Assembly: GCA_027295435.1 (NCBI GenBank)
Contig: JAPUKX010000209.1
Location: forward strand, 1 to 5,496
Length of the DNA: 5,496 nucleotides
Source of the DNA: Planctomycetota bacterium
GTDB taxonomy: Bacteria; Planctomycetota; Phycisphaerae; Phycisphaerales; SM1A02
Direction of reading: 5' to 3'
Positions 1 to 5,259 of the stretch are shown piece after piece. Under the pieces are notes generated by a model, which was given only the letters and a program-made list of their open reading frames with translations, was not told the DNA's origin and made no database searches. Position numbers and translations under genes: made by a program. Position 1 is the stretch's first letter. Each line of letters starts with the position of its first letter.

Positions 1-869
1 TCTGCAACCGCGAAGTGCTCTTTGAGCATCCGATCACGCAGGGCCTCGACAGCCTCGTCACGCGCCTGTTTGCCGTGGATTTGGCGATGTCGGGTGAGCT
101 CCTCTTCGACGAGCTGGCGGACCTGATCCACGATCTCTGGAGCCGGCAGGTGCAGCTCACCGGGGTCCTTTTCGCTCACCCCCGCCTTGTCCATCAGCTC
201 GCGCTGCATTTCCAGGAGGGGTTTGATGCCCTGTTCGTAGCCGACGCGGATCGCCTCCAGGACATCAGCCTCCGGCACCTCGGCCGCTCCGATCTCGATC
301 ATGTTGATGCCATCGGCGTGGCCGGAGAGAACCATATCCAGGTCGGAGAACTCCAACTGAGCGTGGGTCGGGTTGAGCACGAACTGCTCGCCTTCATCGG
401 TGGTGATCCGCCCAACGCGCACCGTGGCCACCGGCCCGTTGAAGGGTGCATCGGTCAGGCACAGCGCCGCCGAGGCCGCGGTGCAGGCCAACACATCGGC
501 GTCGTTCTGGCCATCGTGGCTCATCACCCACGCCTGGAGCTGGATCTCATCGATAAACCCATCGGGAAAGAGCGGACGAATGGGACGATCCATCATCCGC
601 ATGGTGAGGATTTCTTTTTCGCCGGGGGGACCTTCGCGCTTGCGGAACCCGCCGGGGAACTTGCCGCCGGCCCCGAGTTTCTCGCGGTAGTCGCACTGAA
701 GCGGGAAGAAGTCCAGCCCAGGGCGCGGCCCGGCCCGCATAGCCGTCGCTAGCACTGTGGTATCGGCATAGCTGGCCACCACGGCGCCGCTGGCCAGCTT
801 GGCGATCTTGCCGGTTTCCAACCTCAGCGTGCGGCCGCCGATCTGCCGTTCAACACAAACGTATGGCAT
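1..869 (-). CDS. pnp: Polyribonucleotide nucleotidyltransferase (PNPase), N-terminal 289 residues, runs off left edge
   Basis: PNPase is the trimeric 3'-to-5' phosphorolytic exoribonuclease of the cytoplasm and degradosome; it releases nucleoside diphosphates from RNA. The minus-strand frame is open from ATG at 869 to the window edge with no stop. The visible part covers the first RNase PH-like domain (about residues 10-145), its continuation, and the start of the all-helical linker (about 240 onward). Diagnostic motifs are FPGGFRKREG (71-80), EKEILT (84-89), DRPIRPLFPDGF (94-105), AASAAL (131-136) and PFNGPVATVRVGRI (142-155). Family members are about 700 residues, so the second RNase PH, KH and S1 domains should lie to the left. 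An SD (AGAGGTGG, 877-884) with 7-nt spacing supports the start. It follows rpsO by 185 bp in the same direction, the common bacterial order, and is probably co-transcribed with it. The leader can fold over the SD, which suggests translational or RNase-mediated autocontrol. Identity is very secure. Confidence 0.97.
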   Translation of the reverse strand, partial: MPYVCVERQIGGRTLRLETGKIAKLASGAVVASYADTTVLATAMRAGPRPGLDFFPLQCDYREKLGAGGKFPGGFRKREGPPGEKEILTMRMMDRPIRPLFPDGFIDEIQLQAWVMSHDGQNDADVLACTAASAALCLTDAPFNGPVATVRVGRITTDEGEQFVLNPTHAQLEFSDLDMVLSGHADGINMIEIGAAEVPEADVLEAIRVGYEQGIKPLLEMQRELMDKAGVSEKDPGELHLPAPEIVDQVRQLVEEELTRHRQIHGKQARDEAVEALRDRMLKEHFAVA

Positions 870-876
870 TGAGTTT

Positions 877-884
877 CCACCTCT
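877..884 (-). promoter_or_regulatory. Shine-Dalgarno of pnp
   Basis: On the minus strand this reads AGAGGTGG, 7 nt before the ATG of pnp at 869. It is one of the better ribosome binding sites in a window where most genes lack one. Its AGAGG core (880-884) is complementary to CCTCT (945-949 on the minus strand), so it can be masked by the leader hairpin. Confidence 0.75.
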
Positions 885-949
885 GGTAGGAGTCCACCCG
901 CGCATCGGGTCGGCGCGGGGTTCATTCGCGGCCGCCGACTCCTAAGAGG
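880..949 (-). promoter_or_regulatory. pnp leader hairpin that pairs with the Shine-Dalgarno
   Basis: Positions 887-894 pair perfectly with 937-944 (8 bp). After a two-base bulge (885-886), 880-884 pair with 945-949 (5 bp), and this outer helix contains the AGAGG core of the pnp SD. Inside the loop a second perfect stem, 897-903 with 913-919 (7 bp, 9-nt loop), stacks within. The pairings are seen directly. That the structure limits pnp translation is inference, consistent with known PNPase autoregulation through the pnp leader in E. coli. No T-tract follows, so it does not look like an intrinsic terminator. Confidence 0.6.
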
Positions 950-1010
950 CAGAAGGCAAGGAACAGTCGGGCCCTGGTGGTGGACCATTAACTGTGGCTT
1001 GCCTACTGCC
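948..1010 (-). promoter_or_regulatory. Long imperfect hairpin in the rpsO-pnp spacer, candidate RNase III substrate
   Basis: Positions 948-960 pair with 998-1010 over 13 positions with a single mismatch (953/1005). After a 2x2 mismatch, 963-967 pair with 991-995 (5 bp), and 975-978 can pair with 984-987 at the tip. The result is an extended irregular duplex between rpsO and pnp. In E. coli and Streptomyces the equivalent spacer holds a hairpin cut by RNase III; assigning that role here is inference. Two bases (948-949) are shared with the SD-masking hairpin, so the outer pairs of the two compete. Confidence 0.55.
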
Positions 1011-1054
1011 ACCCGATGTCGGCCGACCGCTCGACCACTCACAATCGGCTCGCA

Positions 1055-1324
1055 CTACTTGCGCAACCCGAGCCGTTTGATCAGCGCCTGATAAGCCGCT
1101 CGATCGGTTCTCGCGAGGTATTTCAACAAGCGATTCCGCTTCCCGACCATCAGCACCAGACCCCGCCTGGAGGCGAAGTCATGCTTCTGAGCCTTCAAGT
1201 GTTCGGACAGTTCCCGCATTCGATTGGTCAGGATCGCCACCTGGACCTCGGGCGACCCGGTGTCGCCTTCGTGTCGCTGGAAATCCTTGATCAAGGTCTG
1301 TCTGAGCTGGGCAGCGAGGGCCAT
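1055..1324 (-). CDS. rpsO: 30S ribosomal protein S15
   Basis: S15 is a primary 16S rRNA binding protein that nucleates assembly of the central domain (platform) of the small subunit and contacts 23S rRNA in an intersubunit bridge. The product is 89 residues, the usual family length. Visible signatures are DTGSPEVQVAILT (21-33), the SRRGL segment (52-56), the GKRNRLLKYL segment (61-70) and the C-terminal IKRLGLRK. The ATG at 1324 gives the expected N-terminus. The nearest SD-like sequence is GAGGA, but it lies about 13 nt upstream, so initiation signals are weak. It is the first gene of an rpsO-pnp unit and diverges from serA. No intrinsic terminator is seen between it and pnp. Confidence 0.98.
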   Translation of the reverse strand: MALAAQLRQTLIKDFQRHEGDTGSPEVQVAILTNRMRELSEHLKAQKHDFASRRGLVLMVGKRNRLLKYLARTDRAAYQALIKRLGLRK

Positions 1325-1476
1325 CGTTGTCGCCGAATCCTCGTCTAGTTCATCACATCTCGAGAGTCCGCTAGTCTAGCATCTCCCGCGTTCGCCGTCC
1401 AAAGGTTGCCGATTGATCCATAGCCCAGCGTGTTTGGGCCGAAGATAGCGGCTGCCCGGGCCAAGGAAAGCGTTTG
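1325..1476. other. Divergent intergenic region between rpsO and serA
   Basis: These 152 bp must carry promoters for rpsO (leftward) and serA (rightward), but no consensus pair stands out. The best leftward candidate is weak: TTGGAC (1397-1402 on the minus strand) and TAGACT (1373-1378) with an 18-nt spacer. A short inverted repeat, GCCCA 1423-1427 with TGGGC 1435-1439 (7-nt loop), lies in the serA leader. No small ORF or RNA gene is recognisable. Confidence 0.4.
1463..1467 (+). promoter_or_regulatory. Shine-Dalgarno of serA (AAGGA)
   Basis: AAGGA lies 9 nt before ATG at 1477 and 6 nt before the in-frame TTG at 1474. It supports initiation in this frame. The ATG is preferred over TTG because the family typically begins directly with a short M-(K/R)-(I/V)-L-I-A-D stretch. 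Confidence 0.6.
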
Positions 1477-3096
1477 ATGCGGATTCTGATCGCCGACAAG
1501 CTCGCTTCAGAGGGGGCCGAATACCTCGGCTCCCAGCATGATGTGCAGGTGAGCGTCCAGACGGGGCTGGCCGGTGATGCCCTGGCCGGTGCCCTGCGAA
1601 CCCACGATGGGGTCGTCGTGCGATCCGCGGTCCAGATAACCCGGCCGGTGCTTCAGCGGTGCGCCGGGGCAGGCGGGTCTCGGCTGCGGGCCATCGCCCG
1701 AGCCGGGGTCGGCGTGGACAACATCGACGTTCAGACGGCGACCCGTCTGGGCATCGCGGTGATGAACGCCGCCTCGGCCAGCACCATCGCCACTGCCGAG
1801 CACACCTTCGCCCTTATGCTCGCGCTGGCCCGGGATATCGCCACCGCCCACGCGACGGTCGCCGGCGGCGGCTGGGATCGGAACCGGTTCGTCGGCATCC
1901 AGTTGCACGGCAAGACCCTGGGCGTCGTCGGTCTGGGCCGGATCGGCCGCAGCGTCGCCGAACGGGCGCTGGCCTTTGGGATGTCCGTGTGTGCGTACGA
2001 CCCGATCATCAACGCCGACTCGGCGCTGGAAGGCCGGGTACCGCTGGTCGATTCGCTTGAGCAGTTGCTGGCCCGTGTGGACATGGTCAGCTTTCACGTA
2101 CCCATGACGGAAGCGACGGCAGGCATGCTCGACCGGGCAGCCTTCGCCGCAGCGAAGCCGGGCATGTTGGTGATCAATGCCTCGCGCGGCGGGATTGTCG
2201 ATGAGGCCGCGCTGTTGGAGGCGGTGGAGTCCGGCCAATGCGGTGGGGCCGCCCTGGATGTATTCGAGCAGGAGCCGCTACCGGCTGACAATCCGCTGCG
2301 CAATCATCCCAAGATTCTCACGACACCCCACCTCGGTGCATCGACCGTCGAGGCTCAGGAAGCCGTGGCCGTGGATGCCTGCCGGGCGCTGGTGACCTAC
2401 CTCCGAGGCGAGGGGATGGTCGGGGCGGTCAACGCCGGTGAACTGAGCCTTGATCTTTCCGACCGACAACGGGCCTTTGTTGACCTCAGCGCCCGGATGA
2501 TCGCCCTCTTGGAGGCCGCGGTCGCACCGCAGCAGCTGCGAGCCGTTCGTTTCACCGTCCGGGGAGAAGTCCTGGCGAGCCGGGCCGACACCATCGCCCG
2601 CTACGCGCTGGTCGAGCTGCTTGGCCGGCATCTCGACGAGCCGGTCAACCTCATCAACGCCGGCATCATCGCCGAACAACGACACATCGACGCCCAAACC
2701 ATCATCGCCGCCGATCACGGCGAGGACCGACTGGCCATTGAGATCGACCAAGCCGGCGAAACCCGCCGGGTTGAAGGGGCGATTCATGCCGATGATCGGC
2801 CGCGCGTCACCCATCTCGACGGATACGCGATGGACATGGTCCCCGCAGGGCACATGGTCCTGCTCACCAACGCCGACGAGCCGGGGCGCATCGGCCTGGT
2901 CGGCAAGATGTTCGGCGAGGCCAACGTCAACATCGCTGAGATGGTCATCGGCCGAAAGAACGACGCCTCGACCGGCCGGACGATCGCGATGATGATCCTC
3001 AAGCTCGATGCACCGCCGAGCGCAGCGCTGCTCGACGCACTGCGTACGGCGCCAGGCATCCTGAGCGTCGCGAGCGTCGAGCTGCGGGGGGTATGA
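1477..3096 (+). CDS. serA: D-3-phosphoglycerate dehydrogenase, long form with ASB and ACT domains
   Basis: This enzyme oxidises 3-phosphoglycerate to 3-phosphohydroxypyruvate with NAD+, the first step of cytosolic serine synthesis. It is 539 residues from the ATG, close to the long type known from Mycobacterium (about 529). Domain order: substrate-binding part (1 to about 98, with RAGVGVDNID around 75-84), NAD-binding Rossmann fold (about 99-286, GLGRIG at 152-157), intervening ASB domain (about 318-452) and C-terminal ACT domain (about 459-539, beginning HMVLLTNADEPGR). The catalytic set is present: R237 in NASRGG, E266 in DVFEQEP and H285 in TPHLGAST. The ACT domain implies serine feedback. 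Oddity: the usual N-A-P-x-S/G-N active-site loop reads NAASAS (97-102), replacing the conserved Pro and second Asn. An alternative TTG start at 1474 adds one residue. It ends 28 bp from the convergent aminotransferase gene. Confidence 0.96.
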   Translation: MRILIADKLASEGAEYLGSQHDVQVSVQTGLAGDALAGALRTHDGVVVRSAVQITRPVLQRCAGAGGSRLRAIARAGVGVDNIDVQTATRLGIAVMNAASASTIATAEHTFALMLALARDIATAHATVAGGGWDRNRFVGIQLHGKTLGVVGLGRIGRSVAERALAFGMSVCAYDPIINADSALEGRVPLVDSLEQLLARVDMVSFHVPMTEATAGMLDRAAFAAAKPGMLVINASRGGIVDEAALLEAVESGQCGGAALDVFEQEPLPADNPLRNHPKILTTPHLGASTVEAQEAVAVDACRALVTYLRGEGMVGAVNAGELSLDLSDRQRAFVDLSARMIALLEAAVAPQQLRAVRFTVRGEVLASRADTIARYALVELLGRHLDEPVNLINAGIIAEQRHIDAQTIIAADHGEDRLAIEIDQAGETRRVEGAIHADDRPRVTHLDGYAMDMVPAGHMVLLTNADEPGRIGLVGKMFGEANVNIAEMVIGRKNDASTGRTIAMMILKLDAPPSAALLDALRTAPGILSVASVELRGV

Positions 3097-3124
3097 CCCT
3101 TGCGCACGCACGCTTGGGCGCGTA

Positions 3125-4363
3125 TCAACGCAACTGCCGCAGCCAGGTATCTATCCGCTGGCAGCCTTCGGAAATCTGCTGGGGGCTTGCCGCGAAGCTG
3201 AGTCGCACGTGACCGCGGGCGCAGGCTCCAAAGTCTTCGCCAGGCACCACAGCCACGTTCGCTTCTTCAAGCAGCGCTTCCGCGAACGCGACCGACGAAT
3301 CGATCACGCTGCCGGCTGCGGATCGCTTGCCGAAGTGGTCGCTGATATCCGGGAAGACGTAGAAAGCACCGGTGGGCTTCGGGCATTTCACCTGCGGCCA
3401 ACGGCCGAGAAGCTCGTGAATCAACTCGGCTCGCTCGGCAAAGACGCACCGCATCTGCTCCACGGCCGCAGCGCCGTTTCTCAGCGATTCCACAACTGCT
3501 GCATAGCAGAAGGAGGTAATGTTGCTGGTCATCTGGCCTTGGAGCTTCGCCATAGCGTTCGCCAACACCCCGTCATTTCCGGGGGCGCAGGCATAGCCGA
3601 TTCGCCAGCCGGTCATCGCGTAGGCCTTGCTCAACCCGTTGATCGTCACCACACGGTCGGCGATGGCCTCGATCGACCCCAGCGAGAAGTGCTCGATACC
3701 CCCGTAGATGAGCTTCTCATAGATCTCGTCGGTGATGATCGTGATCTGGTCGTGTCGCTTGAGCACCTCGGCCAAGGCGCGTAGCTCATCCGGGCTGTAC
3801 ATGGTGCCGCACGGGTTGGACGGGCTGTTGATGAGGACCGCAGCGGTGCGATCGGTGATCGCCCGGCTCAGTTGATCGGGCGTGATCTTGAATTCGGTCT
3901 CCATGGGGCCGGGCACTTCGACGACCTCGCCGCCGGCCAGCTCGATGATCGGCCGATAGCTCACCCACGCGGGTGTGGGAAGGATCACCTGCTGCCCTTG
4001 CCCGGGATCAATCAGGCATTGCATCGCCAGATAAAACGCATGCTTCGCGCCGACCGTGATGACGACATGATCAGCCGAGCAAGCGATGCCATTCTCGACC
4101 CGCAATTTCTCGGCGATCGCTTCTCTTGCGGTGGGCTCACCAGCGACGGGCATGTAATGGGTCTGGCCGCTCAACAAGGCGTCGATCGCGGCCTGCTTGA
4201 TCTCGGGGGGCGTCTCGAAGTCCGGCTCACCAGCTCCGAAGCCAATGATGTCTCGGCCCTGGGCTCGAAGCTGGCGCACTCGGGTGTTAACGGCGAAGGT
4301 GGCTGACGGCTTGAGGCTTCGGACCCGTTGCGAGAGCTGCATGGGCGGATCGGTCGTCTGCAT
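3125..4363 (-). CDS. aspC: Class I aminotransferase, aspartate (possibly also prephenate) aminotransferase, subgroup Ib
   Basis: A cytosolic PLP enzyme that moves the amino group between aspartate and 2-oxoglutarate; close relatives also aminate prephenate to arogenate. It has 412 residues from ATG 4363, or 405 from ATG 4342, which matches the start of Thermus-type homologues better; neither start has an SD. Key residues, numbered from 4363: K246 in NGLSKAYAMTGWRIGY binds PLP, D212 and Y215 (DEIYEKL) and N183 (NSPSNPCG) contact the cofactor, and R254 follows TGW. R387 in GHVRLSF binds the alpha-carboxylate. K107 after VTVGA sits where Thermus AspAT has the lysine reading the side-chain carboxylate, and KPSAT (18-22) is also kept. 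Together these argue for acidic or prephenate-type substrates rather than alanine or plain aromatic specificity. It converges with serA and diverges from the FMN reductase gene. The family is certain; the exact substrate is not. Confidence 0.92.
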   Translation of the reverse strand: MQTTDPPMQLSQRVRSLKPSATFAVNTRVRQLRAQGRDIIGFGAGEPDFETPPEIKQAAIDALLSGQTHYMPVAGEPTAREAIAEKLRVENGIACSADHVVITVGAKHAFYLAMQCLIDPGQGQQVILPTPAWVSYRPIIELAGGEVVEVPGPMETEFKITPDQLSRAITDRTAAVLINSPSNPCGTMYSPDELRALAEVLKRHDQITIITDEIYEKLIYGGIEHFSLGSIEAIADRVVTINGLSKAYAMTGWRIGYACAPGNDGVLANAMAKLQGQMTSNITSFCYAAVVESLRNGAAAVEQMRCVFAERAELIHELLGRWPQVKCPKPTGAFYVFPDISDHFGKRSAAGSVIDSSVAFAEALLEEANVAVVPGEDFGACARGHVRLSFAASPQQISEGCQRIDTWLRQLR

Positions 4364-4470
4364 TAGGGAAAGAGTACCGCACCAGGGAGGCCGGCGTACA
4401 AAGCAGCGGGCGCTGGGTAACGCTATCCTGTGCCCAACTGGTCCTTCAACCGCGGGAGCACGCCAAGCCG
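4364..4470. other. Divergent intergenic region, aminotransferase / FMN reductase
   Basis: This 107-bp gap should hold divergent promoters. On the plus strand TATCCT (4424-4429) resembles a -10 box but has no good -35 at the expected distance. GGGAG (4454-4458) is a possible but distant (12 nt) SD for the FMN reductase. On the minus strand no SD precedes either candidate aminotransferase start. No other gene or repeat is seen. Confidence 0.35.
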
Positions 4471-5049
4471 ATGTCCGCTGAGCCGAAGATACTTGCCTTT
4501 GCCGGGAGCCTACGGCAGGAGTCGTACAACAAGAAACTGATGAGGATCGCTGCGGCCGCAGCCCGCCGGGCCGGGGCTGACGTGACCGAGATCGATCTCG
4601 GTGAATATCCTCTGCCGGTCTATGACGGCGATCTGGAGGCTGATGCCGGGCTCCCGGAGAACGCCAGGAAGCTCAAGGCCCTGATGAAGGCACATGGCGG
4701 CTTCCTCATCGCGTCGCCGGAATACAACAGCTCGATCTCGGGCACGCTGAAGAACGTCATCGACTGGACGTCTCGGCCGGAGCCGGACGAGCCACCGCTG
4801 GTGTGCTTCCGAGGCAAGACCGCGGCGATCATGAGCGCTTCACCCGGGGCGTTGGGCGGGCTGCGGGGCCTGGTTCATCTGCGGGCAATCCTGGGCAACA
4901 TAGGCGTGCTGGTGCTGCCGGATCAGAAAGCCATTTCCAGCGCGGCTGAGGCTTTCGCCGAGAATGGGTCGCTGAAGGACCCCAAGCAGCTGCAGGCCAT
5001 CGAGCAGATCGGCACAAGACTCGCGGAGGTCGTGACCAAGCTGGCGTGA
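4471..5049 (+). CDS. NAD(P)H-dependent FMN reductase / quinone reductase family flavoprotein
   Basis: A 192-residue flavodoxin-fold protein of the NADPH-dependent FMN reductase family (ChrR/SsuE-like), expected to bind FMN and pass electrons from NAD(P)H to quinones, free flavin or other acceptors in the cytoplasm. The FMN phosphate loop is GSLRQESYN (12-20) after a first beta strand (KILAFA). The second flavin-contact motif is SPEYNSSISGTLKN (82-95) followed by DW, and the third is SASPGALGG (122-130) followed by LRG. Length is normal for the family and no transmembrane segment or signal peptide is seen. ATG 4471 fits the family start. It is transcribed alone, divergent from the aminotransferase gene and 210 bp before prfB. 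Physiological acceptor (quinone, chromate, azo compound or FMN) cannot be read from the sequence, so no symbol is given. Confidence 0.87.
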   Translation: MSAEPKILAFAGSLRQESYNKKLMRIAAAAARRAGADVTEIDLGEYPLPVYDGDLEADAGLPENARKLKALMKAHGGFLIASPEYNSSISGTLKNVIDWTSRPEPDEPPLVCFRGKTAAIMSASPGALGGLRGLVHLRAILGNIGVLVLPDQKAISSAAEAFAENGSLKDPKQLQAIEQIGTRLAEVVTKLA

Positions 5050-5123
5050 AGTTCGCCCACCGCCGATGTATGTCGCAGAATCAGCCTTTTCCGGGTGCGG
5101 CAGAAGATCAAGACCAAGGCGGG

Positions 5124-5151
5124 TCGCCGTCACGCGAAAGCTGAATACAAT
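5124..5151 (+). promoter_or_regulatory. Candidate prfB promoter
   Basis: TACAAT at 5146-5151 matches the sigma-70 -10 consensus at five of six positions. TCGCCG at 5124-5129, 16 nt upstream, is only a three-of-six match to the -35 box. If used, transcription would start near 5158, placing the 5168-5192 hairpin at the 5' end of the leader. Weak evidence. Confidence 0.3.
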
Positions 5152-5167
5152 GCCCATTACGATCAAC

Positions 5168-5192
5168 CCGGACCTTCCTGCGTCAGGTCCGG
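5168..5192 (+). other. Perfect 8-bp inverted repeat (hairpin) in the prfB leader
   Basis: CCGGACCT (5168-5175) pairs perfectly with AGGTCCGG (5185-5192) around a 9-nt loop. It could be a terminator-like element after the FMN reductase gene, but no T-run follows in either direction. It could instead be a 5'-leader structure for prfB. The inverted repeat is certain; its role is unknown. Confidence 0.5.
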
Positions 5193-5213
5193 CTTCCGCC
5201 ACCTCGATCCCCC

Positions 5214-5257
5214 CTAACTCCTAACTCTTGACCCCTGACTCCTGACCTCCTGACCTC
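5214..5257 (+). repeat. Degenerate heptamer tandem repeat (CTRACYC) before prfB
   Basis: Six consecutive units: CTAACTC (5214-5220), CTAACTC (5221-5227), TTGACCC (5228-5234), CTGACTC (5235-5241), CTGACCTC (5242-5249) and CTGACCTC (5250-5257). The last two units carry one extra base. The tract is almost devoid of G and contains CCTCC, the opposite of an SD, so prfB has no ribosome binding site. It resembles in style the short heptameric tandem repeats described in cyanobacteria; no relationship is claimed. Confidence 0.7.
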
Positions 5258-5259
5258 CC

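Larger units (their letters stand above)
5050..5259 (+). other. Non-coding region upstream of prfB
   Basis: This 210-bp gap shows no recognisable gene. It contains, in order, a plausible -10 box (TACAAT, 5146-5151), a perfect 8-bp hairpin (5168-5192) and a pyrimidine-rich tandem repeat (5214-5257) that runs to within 2 nt of the prfB ATG. No T-tract terminator for the FMN reductase gene is evident between 5050 and 5145. Confidence 0.6.

Noticed and set aside
15..752. A 245-codon open frame on the plus strand
   Set aside because: It lies antisense to, and in codon register with, pnp. The minus-strand protein has clear PNPase motifs, whereas this translation shows no recognisable family; long antisense frames are expected in GC-rich genes.
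870..1054. Intrinsic terminator between rpsO and pnp
   Set aside because: The spacer hairpins are strong, but neither is followed by a T-run on the minus strand.
1361..1380. CTCGAG and GCTAG-type palindromes as operators in front of rpsO
   Set aside because: They are short restriction-site-like palindromes with no spacing or repetition suggesting a bound regulator.
1507..3111. Long minus-strand open frames opposite serA (243 and 277 codons)
   Set aside because: They have no recognisable motifs or start signals and are explained by codon bias of serA on the other strand.
3097..3118. Imperfect inverted repeat filling the serA/aminotransferase gap as a shared terminator
   Set aside because: Only 3 + 3 base pairs separated by two T-T mismatches (3097-3099/3116-3118 and 3102-3104/3111-3113), with no T-tract on either strand. 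Too weak to call a terminator.
3209..3784. A 191-codon plus-strand open frame opposite the aminotransferase gene
   Set aside because: It is a shadow of the real gene, whose PLP-binding motifs on the minus strand are unambiguous.
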